A DNA stretch of 19,303 nt from Oscillospiraceae bacterium. Its GTDB lineage: Bacteria; Bacillota; Clostridia; Oscillospirales; UBA929. The translations under genes were made by a program, and so were the position numbers. This document shows, in pieces, positions 1 to 7,588 of this stretch. Each line of letters starts with the position of its first letter. The stretch's first letter is position 1. The notes under the pieces were generated by a model. That model saw only the letters and a list, made by a program, of their open reading frames with translations, did no database searches and was not told the DNA's origin. The stretch covers positions 1 to 19,303 of the forward strand of contig JAISVO010000056.1 of assembly GCA_031271525.1 (NCBI GenBank), written 5' to 3'.

Positions 1-78
1 AAGAAAAATATAGTCTCCCGCAACTACACAGGACGGACAAGTATCATCTCCGCAATGGGTCGGCATTCTCTTTAACAT
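1..78 (-). CDS. Small Cys-containing protein, 5' end only (runs off left edge)
   Basis: An ATG on the minus strand at 78 is preceded by AAAGGGG (86-92) with 7-base spacing, and the frame stays open for 26 codons to the window edge. The visible peptide starts MLKRMPTHCGDDTCPSC and continues into a hydrophobic strand-like stretch ending near GDYIFL. The cysteines form a C-x4-C-x2-C pattern. An AT-rich TATATAAC lies just upstream, but I see no matching -35. The VVAGDYIF stretch is reminiscent of the first strand of RidA/YjgF proteins; that is a weak resemblance, not an assignment. Too little is visible to name a function. Confidence 0.4.
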   Translation of the reverse strand, partial: MLKRMPTHCGDDTCPSCVVAGDYIFL

Positions 79-216
79 ATTCAAACCCCTTTCGTATGTT
101 ATATAAGTTCCGGTTTTTCCGCCTTGCGTCGCGGCTATGGACAAACCCGTTCGCCTATAGTTTGCCACAGCAAAGCCAAAAAGTCAATCATGCCGTTTGA
201 CATCAATCGCCCAAAA

Positions 217-1392
217 CTACTTGCGGCGTTTTCGTCGCCATAAGCTGCCGCATATCAGCAGTAACAGCAGCACCGCCGCCGCGAACGCGGCGGTCAGCGT
301 CACACCCAGCGTGTCAAAGAAGCGCAGACGGGCAATCGTCTCCACTTGCTCGGCGATCGTCTCGGTCACAGGGATCTCCAATCCCGCGATGTTGGTCAAA
401 ACAAACGCGTATGCCGCCGAGATACAGCCGTGCAGCAGCTTCCCGGCGATATAGGTACGCGGCGACAGCCCGCTCTGCCCGATAAACGAGAGGACTTGGC
501 AGTGTACCGAAAGCCCCGCCCAGCCTAGCATGAAGGCCGCCATCGCCATCCGCCCCGCGAGCCGGACGGCGGCGCCCCCCTGCAGCGCGAACAGCCCCGA
601 CGTGATCTCGATCAGCCCGGTCAACAGATTTTGCGCGGCGTCCCGGGTCAGTCCCAACGGCTCGAACAAGACCGAAAGCCCCTTGGCCGCCGCCGGAAGC
701 GCGCCGCTGGTGTAGAGCAGGCGGATCGCCGCCGTGAAAAAGATCACAAATGACGAGATGTAGAAGACCGACGCGAACGAGCTTTTCACAGAGCGGGTAA
801 ACGCGTCGCTCAGCGTGGGAGGAGGGACGGACGGAGGCGTGCGGCGGGTCTCGCCGTCTGTCTTGGATCCCCGATAGAAGCGGAACAGGATCCCAACCGT
901 CACCGACGCCGCGCCGTGGGTTAAGAAGAGGAGCCAGCCGGCTTTGGTCGAGCCGAGGATCCCCACCCCGGCGGCTCCCAGAATAAACGCCGGGCCGGAG
1001 TTGTTGCAGAAGGCGAGCAGACGTTCCGCCTCGGTCTTGGAGCACTGCCCTTTTTCATAGAGCGTCAGGGCGGCGCGCGCCCCCACCGGATAGCCGCCGA
1101 GGAACCCCAGCGCGACGGCGGCGGCGCTCGCGCCGCCGACCCGGAACAGGGGGCGCATCAGCGGCTCCAGAACCTTCCCGATACGGTGCGCCAGCCCCAG
1201 CTCAATCGTCATCGTGCTGAGGACAAAGAAGGGAAACAGGGAGGGGATCAGGACGTCGATGCAGATATACAGCCCCTCACGGGCGGCCTCCGAGGTGGTT
1301 TTCGGCGCGATGAGCAGGCCCGCTGCGGCCAGCGCCAGCGCCAGCCCTATCAGCAGGTCGGTCAGCCACCGGCGGCGCAGAATCCGGGTCAA
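217..1392 (-). CDS. ylbJ: YlbJ/SpoVV-type sporulation integral membrane protein (nucleoside-recognition/Gate domain)
   Basis: The 391-residue polytopic membrane protein has the layout of YlbJ: an N-terminal helix (about 12-30), then a segment with IPSLFPFFVLS (about 50-60) and a Gate-domain core with GFLGGYPVGAR and FCNNSGPAFILG (about 97-140). Further hydrophobic helices follow to the basic C-terminus RRKRRK. In Bacillus, YlbJ (SpoVV) acts in the mother cell in dipicolinic acid transfer to the forespore; the same role here is inferred from family. The start is TTG at 1392, placed 7 bases after a GGGGGG run; the nearby ATG at 1399 is out of frame. It is last in a minus-strand gene group, 61 bases after the acyltransferase gene, and could be co-transcribed with it. 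Its downstream side carries only a weak 5-bp hairpin followed by T5. Other Gate-domain transporters are the alternative. Confidence 0.82.
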   Translation of the reverse strand: MTRILRRRWLTDLLIGLALALAAAGLLIAPKTTSEAAREGLYICIDVLIPSLFPFFVLSTMTIELGLAHRIGKVLEPLMRPLFRVGGASAAAVALGFLGGYPVGARAALTLYEKGQCSKTEAERLLAFCNNSGPAFILGAAGVGILGSTKAGWLLFLTHGAASVTVGILFRFYRGSKTDGETRRTPPSVPPPTLSDAFTRSVKSSFASVFYISSFVIFFTAAIRLLYTSGALPAAAKGLSVLFEPLGLTRDAAQNLLTGLIEITSGLFALQGGAAVRLAGRMAMAAFMLGWAGLSVHCQVLSFIGQSGLSPRTYIAGKLLHGCISAAYAFVLTNIAGLEIPVTETIAEQVETIARLRFFDTLGVTLTAAFAAAVLLLLLICGSLWRRKRRK

Positions 1393-1453
1393 AGCTCATC
1401 CCCCCATGAGAGAACCATATGCAATCGGGGCGGGGTTTAGAGCAGGTTTTCCC

Positions 1454-2704
1454 TCACTCCGCGCCCACTCTCGCTTCTTCGGGGAGCGGGGAGCGGGTCA
1501 TCTGCGGGTTCGGCGTAAACAGCCAATAGGCGCATTCCCCCATGAGGGAATACTTGCCGCACGCTCGCCTGTTCTCGGGGGTGAACGCGTAAAACTCGCC
1601 GCCGGAGTAAATTTGGAAGTTATCGTCCGGGTCGAAGGGGAGGGCGGGTACGCTCGCGATGGGGAAGGTCAGCGTAACGTCGCGGCCGTTCAGTTTTCCG
1701 GTATACCGCCAGCCGGTTTGGTCGAGACACAAAAGCCCCGTCCCGCAGCGCGTCAATCCTTTTCCGGGTACGTCCGGCATACGCAGGGCGACCGGAATGT
1801 CGATCGGCGCCGTACGCAAAACCTCCGCCTCATGCCGCGCCTGCTCCCGGACCCAGAGCGGGATGGTTTTGGGCAGCGCGCCCGCCGGGCCGGACGTGAG
1901 CGCGCCCAGCCCGTCCAACGTCGCTTCGGCGCCGCAGGCAGCACACCGGATCGTGCTGCCGGACGCCTCGGTGGTAAACTCCCGCCCGCAGGCGGGACAG
2001 TAGTAGAGGATGTTCTGCAATCCCTCCGCGAGGTTTCGCGTATGAAAAACCTTCAGCGGCTTTTCGTGCACCTTCGCGCTTTTTTCGCCGCCCAGACGGG
2101 CGTCGATCCTCCCGTTAATCCGGTCCGCAGGCATCTCGGCGCACTCCGCGGCGGTCAGCAGATTCTCGATCGTCAGCCGCACCCGCCCGGCGCGGAACCC
2201 CTTCCGCCAGAAGGGCATGGCGTTGTAAGTGCCTTCAATCCGGCAGCTGACGACCGGGATTGCCAGTTTTTTGATCAGCTTCCCGGTGGATTTGTGGATC
2301 CCGCAGTACACCCCTTCGGTCGAACTGCGTCCTTCGGGAAAGATCAACAGCCGCCCGCCCCGCTTCACCACCGATAGGATTTCGAGGATGGTGCGCGGAT
2401 CGGGGTCAAACAGGCTCTTCGGGATACAGCCCATGAACGGGAGGAGGAGGTGCAGGGGGCTGTAGCAGAAGAACTTCCGCGCGGCGACGGCGTTCAGCCG
2501 CCGGGGGCAGAGCGCCAGCATGACCACCAGAAAATCCATGAACGACGCGTGGTTGCTGAGCACCACAAAGGGACCCTTCGGCGGGCGGTATCCGGTCCGG
2601 TCCACCTTCAGGCGAAAGGTCAGCTTGATGAACGGATACACCAGAAGATAGACGAGGAGATAGAGGAAGCCGTTTGGCTTCTTCACCGGCTTCTTTTTGC
2701 TCAT
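1454..2704 (-). CDS. PlsC-like 1-acyl-glycerol-3-phosphate acyltransferase with zinc-ribbon and PH-like C-terminal extension
   Basis: Residues 1-220 form an LPLAT/PlsC acyltransferase: the catalytic NHASFMD motif is at 51-57 (His52, Asp57) and the FPEGRSS motif at 122-128. A hydrophobic N-terminal stretch (about 13-30) anchors it at the membrane. The expected reaction is acyl transfer to a lysophospholipid or glycerol-phosphate acceptor. The protein is 416 residues, far longer than a typical PlsC of about 200-250. The tail holds a CPAC...CAAC zinc ribbon (236-257) and then a region that looks PH-like (about 300-395). The start overlaps the stop of the GPH transporter gene by ATGA, so the two are probably translationally coupled. 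The family call is firm; the substrate is unknown and the extension suggests a specialised or regulated acyltransferase. Confidence 0.85.
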   Translation of the reverse strand: MSKKKPVKKPNGFLYLLVYLLVYPFIKLTFRLKVDRTGYRPPKGPFVVLSNHASFMDFLVVMLALCPRRLNAVAARKFFCYSPLHLLLPFMGCIPKSLFDPDPRTILEILSVVKRGGRLLIFPEGRSSTEGVYCGIHKSTGKLIKKLAIPVVSCRIEGTYNAMPFWRKGFRAGRVRLTIENLLTAAECAEMPADRINGRIDARLGGEKSAKVHEKPLKVFHTRNLAEGLQNILYYCPACGREFTTEASGSTIRCAACGAEATLDGLGALTSGPAGALPKTIPLWVREQARHEAEVLRTAPIDIPVALRMPDVPGKGLTRCGTGLLCLDQTGWRYTGKLNGRDVTLTFPIASVPALPFDPDDNFQIYSGGEFYAFTPENRRACGKYSLMGECAYWLFTPNPQMTRSPLPEEARVGAE

Positions 2705-4101
2705 AACGAACGCAGCACATCCTGCCGGTCGGCGTCGCTTCCCTCGATGGCGGTAAGCACACGCTGGTGGGTTTCTTTATTCAGCTTATACCGCGTGCAG
2801 ACGAAAATCCCGGCGGACATAAAGACCAGCGGCGCCAACGCCATGATCCAGACGATGGCGTTCTGCGCCGAGGCGGACTGGCTTGTCACCTTCGCCGCCC
2901 CCTCGCTGATGTCCTGCTCGATGAAGCCCGCGGCGCCGATCCCCGCCATCACGAGGGCGAGTCCGGCCGCTTGTGCGACCTTGTTGACGAGGTTCGCGAT
3001 CCCGCTGAAGGCCCCGGCGGTCCGCGCGCCGAACTGCAAATGCCCCACGTCCACCACGTCGCCGAACATCGCGTGGGGAATCAATCCCGGGCCGCTGATG
3101 CCGAAGCCGATCAGCCCCGCGAGGAGGTAGAGCAGCGCCGGGCTTGCCCCGGCGGGGAGGACAAACAGCAGAAGCGCCCCGGCGATCCAGATCGCCGAGC
3201 CGATGATGTAGACGGCGCCCTTCCCGATCTTCTTGATCAGCGCCATATAGACGGGCAGCGCGACGATCTGCATCCCGAACATGATCGCGGCTCCCGCCAG
3301 CCCCGCGACGTTTTCCTCGCCGCGAGCCGTCAAGTCCCGGCAGAAGTAAAAGTCCACATAAAAGAAGAAGAGAGCGCTCAGAACCGCCATCGTCATCTGG
3401 CAGCAGAGGAAAAGCCACAGATATTGACGGAAAGGCTTTACTTGGAACGGGCGGATAAAGTCCCGGAAATCAAACGGCTCCGCTTTTTTCGGAGCCGGTA
3501 TCCCCTCTTTCGCGAACAGGCCGGTCACACCGACGCAGACCATGAACAGCGCGCCGAAGGCAAGGCTCATGACGATATATCCCTGATTGCCCGGATAACC
3601 GTTCACGATCATCCCCGGAACCGCCACACAGACGATGGAGGAGAAGATCGAGCAGCCGAGCCGCACCGAGGTCATCCGTGCCCGCTCGGTGTAGTCGGTC
3701 GTCATCTCGCTGCCGAGCGAGAAGTAGGGGATCATGATCGAGGTCTGCACCGCGTAGAAGAATATGTAGGACGCCAGTACCTGCCAGAACCGCACCGTGA
3801 GGCTCGGGTTGCTGTACGGGTAGAACATCAGGAAGAGCGAGAGCACGACAAGGGGCGCCGAAACCAGCAAAGCCCCCCGCCTCGACCCGAAACGGACCCT
3901 CATCCGGTCGGACAGAAAGCCCATCACCGGGTCGCTGACCGCGTCGAAGATCCGCGCGATCAGGATGATCAAGCCCGAAAGGTGGGCGGGCAGCCCCACC
4001 GCCAGCGCGAGGTAGCCGGGATAGAGGAAGTTGATGATGTTGAACGAACCGCCGCCAAAAATGTCGCCAACCGCGAAGGCGACCATCCGTGCTCGCTTCA
4101 T
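2701..4101 (-). CDS. GPH-family (MFS) sodium- or proton-coupled symporter
   Basis: The 466-residue protein has about twelve hydrophobic segments. It shows the glycoside-pentoside-hexuronide (GPH) family signature: an N-terminal FAVGDIFGGG helix and the cytoplasmic loop DAVSDPVMGFLSDR (about 53-66) followed by RFGSRRG. GPH members carry sugars with Na+ or H+; the family also includes the eukaryotic lysophosphatidylcholine carrier MFSD2A. The start is ATG at 4101, behind AGGAGG (4108-4113) at ideal distance, and that ribosome site overlaps the stop of the upstream DUF2156 gene. Its downstream end overlaps the acyltransferase start by 4 bases. Sugar transport is the default call, but the flanking lipid genes make a lipid-related substrate possible. 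No substrate can be read from the sequence. Confidence 0.82.
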   Translation of the reverse strand: MKRARMVAFAVGDIFGGGSFNIINFLYPGYLALAVGLPAHLSGLIILIARIFDAVSDPVMGFLSDRMRVRFGSRRGALLVSAPLVVLSLFLMFYPYSNPSLTVRFWQVLASYIFFYAVQTSIMIPYFSLGSEMTTDYTERARMTSVRLGCSIFSSIVCVAVPGMIVNGYPGNQGYIVMSLAFGALFMVCVGVTGLFAKEGIPAPKKAEPFDFRDFIRPFQVKPFRQYLWLFLCCQMTMAVLSALFFFYVDFYFCRDLTARGEENVAGLAGAAIMFGMQIVALPVYMALIKKIGKGAVYIIGSAIWIAGALLLFVLPAGASPALLYLLAGLIGFGISGPGLIPHAMFGDVVDVGHLQFGARTAGAFSGIANLVNKVAQAAGLALVMAGIGAAGFIEQDISEGAAKVTSQSASAQNAIVWIMALAPLVFMSAGIFVCTRYKLNKETHQRVLTAIEGSDADRQDVLRSL

Positions 4102-4111
4102 GGGGTACCTC

Positions 4112-4981
4112 CTATAATGCCAGTTCCGTCATATATTTCGTCAGCAGCGCGGTCGGGTGATAGGACAGCTTGGAGCGCCGCAAGCCCTCGATCCCCATGT
4201 CCTCCTCCCGGTTGATGAAACGGGTGTTGCCGCCATAGGCGCGGGCGAAGAGGTTGACCGTTTTTTGGTAGACGCCGACGTAGTCGGTGTCCGCCTTCTC
4301 GATGTGCACAAAGAGGGTGTCGCCCACCACTTCCCCCACCGAGAGGGAGGCGGCGGTGCCGCCGACGGTCAGCAGCCCGCCCACCTGCCCGTACAGGTCA
4401 TACTTCTCCAGCAGCTCGTAAATCAAGCTGTGCTCCGCGATGGAAAGCTCGCCGTCCGGCGGATTCCGCGCATAAAAACGGTCCAGAAAATCCCGCGCGG
4501 CCGCCATATCGGTCAGCGGCTCGAACAGATGGTTCGGGTAGCGGCGGTCGAACTGGCTGATGTGGTTCCGCTGCCCGTGGAAGCGTTTGCCGGGGAGGTC
4601 GATCAAGTCGCGGCTCTCGTAGAGGTAGTCCGCCCACCCGCCCATCTCGTCGGCGCGGAGGACGGTAAAGCGGCTCCGCAGGACCGAAAGCTCGTCCTCC
4701 GTGACGACAGAGAAGATGGCGCGAAGCCCCGAGGCGCGGCAGGTTGCGAGGATCGCTTCGATCCCGGCCAGATAGTCGCCGCCGATCGGGGTCATGAAGG
4801 TCGGGCTGCCGTAGGTCTGCTTGATGAAGAGCGACCCGTTTGAGAGGCAGAATTCGGTGGAGAAGTGCTTTCGCCACAGGAACAGCACCGAGGTAGTGTC
4901 GCAGAGACGGCTGTCCGTCAGCGCGAAAAACGGCTTGACCGCGGGGAAATCCGCCGGCTCCAGCGGACGAAAGAGCAACAT
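4112..4981 (-). CDS. DUF2156 protein, phosphatidylglycerol lysyltransferase C-terminal domain-like
   Basis: This is a soluble 289-residue protein with the tandem GNAT-like fold signature of DUF2156, the catalytic domain of MprF. Visible family marks are LEPADFPAVKPFF at the N-terminus, DTTSVLFLW, a GKRFHGQRNHISQF segment in the middle, and a conserved C-terminal stretch NREEDMGIEGLRRSKLSYHP. MprF uses aminoacyl-tRNA to aminoacylate phosphatidylglycerol; here the membrane flippase half is absent. Two starts are possible. TTG at 4987 lies only one base from the AGAAGG ribosome site (4989-4994), while ATG at 4981 is 7 bases from it, so I use 4981. It is the first gene of the lipid or membrane group and about 60 bases downstream of the kinase gene. 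It may instead modify another acceptor, as other DUF2156 proteins have unknown targets. Confidence 0.8.
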   Translation of the reverse strand: MLLFRPLEPADFPAVKPFFALTDSRLCDTTSVLFLWRKHFSTEFCLSNGSLFIKQTYGSPTFMTPIGGDYLAGIEAILATCRASGLRAIFSVVTEDELSVLRSRFTVLRADEMGGWADYLYESRDLIDLPGKRFHGQRNHISQFDRRYPNHLFEPLTDMAAARDFLDRFYARNPPDGELSIAEHSLIYELLEKYDLYGQVGGLLTVGGTAASLSVGEVVGDTLFVHIEKADTDYVGVYQKTVNLFARAYGGNTRFINREEDMGIEGLRRSKLSYHPTALLTKYMTELAL

Positions 4982-4988
4982 GCACAAG

Positions 4989-4994
4989 CCTTCT
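4989..4994 (-). promoter_or_regulatory. Ribosome binding site deciding the DUF2156 start
   Basis: AGAAGG on the minus strand is 7 bases before ATG 4981 but only one base before TTG 4987, so it favours the ATG. Confidence 0.6.
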
Positions 4995-5041
4995 TACGTA
5001 TAGATTGTGGGTCAGATTGCGGATAATGGCTACATCATACC

Positions 5042-5914
5042 CTATTCCCGTACAATTGTCAATCGTTTCCGCAGGTCGAAAACTGCCGGCAAGGCAGGGC
5101 AGGCGGTGCCGGGGGTCATCACGCTTGCCGTGGCGCAGGCGGCGGCCAGTAAGAACGCCTCCTCGGGCGGCAGGTTTGCCTCCAGCGCGTAGGCCAGCGC
5201 GCCGGTCATACAGTCCCCCGCGCCGGCGGGGGATGCGACCTCAACCGGCAGTCCCGGGACAAACCACGATCGCCCGTTTTGGACAAACCGCGCCCCTTCC
5301 GCGCCGAGGGAGTTCGCGGTCAGCCCCCGATACGCCGAGATGTCAAGCCCCTCCCGCTCGCTTTTGTTGGGCTTGATGACGCCGGGCTGCGCCAAAACAC
5401 CCAGACGAAGCGCTTCGCCGGAGGCGTCCAGCACCGTTGCCGCGCCCCGTTCCTGAAGGGCGGCGATCATGGACCCGTACCACCCCGGGTCGCTTCCGGG
5501 GGGCAAACTGCCCGAGAGCACGAAAACAGTCCCCGGAGCCGCGAGCCCGGTCAGAAGCGCTTCCAGATCCCGCCACGCGCCGTCTCCGACCTCTCCGCCG
5601 GGGGCGTTCAGCTCGGTCAGCTCACCGTTCCGATCAATCAGTTTGGTGTTGATCCGGGTTAGCCCCGCCCGAAGAAACCTATGGGGCAGATTCTCGTTCC
5701 GGAGGAGGGATAGGAAAAAATCCCCTTCCGCGCCGCCGCTGAAACCGACGGCGAGGACGCTGCCGCCCAGCGCCTTCGCCATCCGCGCGGCGTTGATCCC
5801 CTTGCCGCCCGCGTTGACCACAGTTTCGCCAAGCCGGTTCAGCCGCCCGGGCTCGAAGGCTTCGCCCCGGGAGGTGACGTCGATTGCGGGGTTGACGGTG
5901 ACGGCGATGATCAT
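5042..5914 (-). CDS. PfkB-family sugar-phosphate kinase, probably 1-phosphofructokinase
   Basis: The 290-residue protein is a ribokinase/PfkB-fold kinase. It starts MIIAVTVNPAIDVT, the usual opening of 1-phosphofructokinase and tagatose-6-phosphate kinase. The first signature GGKGINAA is at 36-43, SGSLPPG at 134-140, KPNKSE at 181-186, and the catalytic-loop signature GAGDCMTGA at 231-239, with Asp234 the expected base. The likely reaction is ATP-dependent phosphorylation of fructose-1-phosphate in the cytoplasm. No fructose PTS or DeoR regulator gene is next to it, so tagatose-6-phosphate or another phosphosugar remains possible. It is divergent from the his operon, with a shared 94-base intergenic region. 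It may be transcribed together with the DUF2156 gene downstream. Confidence 0.83.
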   Translation of the reverse strand: MIIAVTVNPAIDVTSRGEAFEPGRLNRLGETVVNAGGKGINAARMAKALGGSVLAVGFSGGAEGDFFLSLLRNENLPHRFLRAGLTRINTKLIDRNGELTELNAPGGEVGDGAWRDLEALLTGLAAPGTVFVLSGSLPPGSDPGWYGSMIAALQERGAATVLDASGEALRLGVLAQPGVIKPNKSEREGLDISAYRGLTANSLGAEGARFVQNGRSWFVPGLPVEVASPAGAGDCMTGALAYALEANLPPEEAFLLAAACATASVMTPGTACPALPAVFDLRKRLTIVRE

Positions 5915-5944
5915 GGTATTTTCCGCCTTTTTAACAGATCAAAT

Positions 5945-5973
5945 TTGACAATAACCAGTCTATCATGTATAAT
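5945..5973 (+). promoter_or_regulatory. Consensus sigma-A promoter of the his operon
   Basis: TTGACA (5945-5950) and TATAAT (5968-5973) are both perfect matches with a 17-base spacer. The start site would be near 5980, giving a leader of only about 30 bases before hisZ. There is therefore no room for a T-box or attenuator downstream of this promoter. Confidence 0.88.
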
Positions 5974-5986
5974 AACCGGAAGTCAA
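5957..5986 (-). promoter_or_regulatory. Candidate sigma-A promoter for the PfkB gene
   Basis: On the minus strand TTGACT (5981-5986) is followed after 18 bases by TAGACT (5957-5962). The -35 is near consensus and the -10 is poor. It overlaps the his promoter on the other strand. Confidence 0.35.
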
Positions 5987-6008
5987 CCGGCAAAGGAGGG
6001 CGGAGGCA

Positions 6009-6929
6009 ATGCCAATTGTACGGACACCCGAGGGGATGCGCGATCGGCTCTTCAACGAGTGCGCCCTGCGGCGCGAACAGGAGACCGAGCTGCGCGTCCT
6101 CTTTGAACATTACGGGTTTTCCGAGGTTTCGACTCCCATTTTGGAACACTATGAGCTGTTTACCCGGACAGGCTCCCCTTTTTCCGAGGAGACGCTGGTC
6201 AAGGTTATCGACCGCGCGGGCCGGATCTGCGTCCTGCGCCCCGACAACACCGCCCCGATTGCCCGTCTGGCGGCGTCCCGGCTCCAAAACGAAAAGCTCC
6301 CGCTCAAACTGTGGTATCAGCAGCCGGTTTACCGGGTGGTCGGCGGCGGCTGCGCGGAGCTGCCTCAAGCCGGGGTCGAGGTGATCGGCTCGGCGGAGGA
6401 CACCGAGGTTCTGAAGCTCGCGCTGGAAGCGGTGAGGGTTGCCTTCCGGAAGGAGCCGCATATCGAAATCAGCCACGCCGGAATCCTGCAAACGCTGATC
6501 TCGGATCTCTCGCCGGACAGCGGCCGGGCCGAATTTATCCACTCCCTGATCGAGCGCAAAAACTTCTCCGCCTTGGGGGACGAACTTCCGGACGCGCGGG
6601 ATTTCTTGGCCCTCCTGCGGCTCTCGGGCGGCGCGGAAGTTCTGGACGAAGCCGAACGAACGATAGATATACCCTTGATCGAGCCCTTGAACGAGCTACG
6701 CGCCCTGCTCGCCGCGCTGCCGTCGGTGACGGTGGACTTCGGCATGGCGCCCGCCATCGGTTACTACACCGGCGTCTTCTTCCGGGGGTATGTGGACGGC
6801 GCCGCGGGGGCCGTCCTGACCGGCGGCCGGTACGACAGGCTCCTCGCCCCGCTGGGGCGCGACGTCCCGGCGGTGGGGTTCGCGATACACCAAGAAACGC
6901 ACGTCCCCGGAAGGAGGCGCCCCTGTTGA
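6009..6929 (+). CDS. hisZ: ATP phosphoribosyltransferase regulatory subunit
   Basis: HisZ is a catalytically inactive histidyl-tRNA synthetase paralogue that forms a complex with short-form HisG and makes it active and histidine-sensitive. The sequence shows the class II synthetase-like core: the N-terminal TPEGMRDRLF, the motif 2-like segment LRPDNTAPIARLAA (about 77-90), and the motif 3-like YYTGVFFRGYV followed by LTGGRYDRLL (about 250-280). The anticodon-binding domain of a true HisRS is absent. At 306 residues it is at the short end for HisZ. The start is ATG 6009 behind AAAGGAGGG with 8-base spacing. It is the first gene of the operon, and its stop overlaps the hisG TTG start. The short hisG next to it supports HisZ over HisRS. 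Confidence 0.92.
   Translation: MPIVRTPEGMRDRLFNECALRREQETELRVLFEHYGFSEVSTPILEHYELFTRTGSPFSEETLVKVIDRAGRICVLRPDNTAPIARLAASRLQNEKLPLKLWYQQPVYRVVGGGCAELPQAGVEVIGSAEDTEVLKLALEAVRVAFRKEPHIEISHAGILQTLISDLSPDSGRAEFIHSLIERKNFSALGDELPDARDFLALLRLSGGAEVLDEAERTIDIPLIEPLNELRALLAALPSVTVDFGMAPAIGYYTGVFFRGYVDGAAGAVLTGGRYDRLLAPLGRDVPAVGFAIHQETHVPGRRRPC
6911..6917 (+). promoter_or_regulatory. Ribosome binding site fixing the TTG start of hisG
   Basis: AAGGAGG lies 8 bases before TTG 6926. No ATG or GTG sits at a suitable distance and the protein N-terminus matches HisG from this point, so TTG is the start. Confidence 0.75.
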
Positions 6930-7588
6930 ACACGCCGATACGTTTCGCCCTTGCCAAAGGGCGGCTCGAAAAACAGTGCCGGGCGCTGCTGACCCGGATC
7001 GGATATAACTGCGCCGCTTTGGAGGATCCGGGCAGGCGGCTTTTACATACCCTGCCGCACCGGGATCCCGGCCGCGCGCCGCTGGAAGCCGTGCTGGCGA
7101 AAGCGCCCGATGTCATCACCTACCTGTCGCGGGGGGTGTGCGGGATTGCGGTCGCCGGGAAGGACACCATCATGGAGCAGGGAGGACCCTTCTACGAGCT
7201 GCTCGACCTCAAGCTCGGGCAGTTCCGGTTCGCGCTGGCGGCTCCGGCCGGAAGCGATTTCTTTGAAGGCGCGGAGCACCGCAGGGTCGCGACAAAGTAT
7301 CCTTGCGTGGCGCGTCGGGCGCTTGCAGCGCAAGGGATAGACGCCGAAATCATCCGGATCGAGGGTTCCTGCGAGCTTGCGCCCCTGCTCGGGCTGTCCG
7401 ACGCGATCCTTGACATCGTGGAGACCGGCGACACTCTGCGGGAGAACGGCTTGGTGATCCTGAAGGACCTGATGCCGCTGTCTGCCCGCCTGATTGTCAA
7501 CGTGGCGGCGTACAAGCTGCGCCGGAAGGAGATCGACCTGCTGGTCGAGGATTTGAAGGGAGTCATAGACAATGCTAACGATCGTTAG
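6926..7588 (+). CDS. hisG: ATP phosphoribosyltransferase, short form (HisZ-dependent)
   Basis: HisG catalyses the first and committed step of histidine synthesis, PRPP + ATP to phosphoribosyl-ATP. The protein of about 220 residues is the short form, which lacks the C-terminal regulatory domain and needs HisZ. It starts with (TTG)NTPIRFALAKGRL, the usual HisG opening. The PRPP-binding region is seen near residues 150-180 as EGSCELAPLLGLSD followed by DIVETGDTLRENGL. The TTG start at 6926 overlaps the hisZ stop in TTGA and has a strong AAGGAGG in front. The gene ends inside hisD: a 17-base overlap contains the palindrome CTAACGATCGTTAG, which includes the hisG stop. The open frame extends upstream to 6311, but that extension lies inside hisZ and is not coding. 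Confidence 0.93.
   Translation: MNTPIRFALAKGRLEKQCRALLTRIGYNCAALEDPGRRLLHTLPHRDPGRAPLEAVLAKAPDVITYLSRGVCGIAVAGKDTIMEQGGPFYELLDLKLGQFRFALAAPAGSDFFEGAEHRRVATKYPCVARRALAAQGIDAEIIRIEGSCELAPLLGLSDAILDIVETGDTLRENGLVILKDLMPLSARLIVNVAAYKLRRKEIDLLVEDLKGVIDNANDR

Noticed and set aside
79..216. Terminator downstream of the YlbJ gene
   Set aside because: Only a 5-bp GTCAA/TTGAC stem with a 9-base loop and T5 is visible on the minus strand; too weak to call.
1214..2377. Plus-strand open frame (387 codons) opposite the acyltransferase and YlbJ genes
   Set aside because: It spans two real minus-strand genes and their gap, and has low-complexity Arg/Pro/Gly composition; a GC-rich shadow frame.
2767..4215. 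Long plus-strand open frame (482 codons) opposite the GPH transporter
   Set aside because: It is antisense to a clear transporter gene, is rich in Arg, Glu, Asp, His and Pro as GC-rich antisense frames are, has no ribosome site and no recognisable domain.
5974..6008. T-box or his leader attenuator
   Set aside because: The leader is only about 30 bases and has no histidine-codon run, T-box sequence or terminator hairpin.
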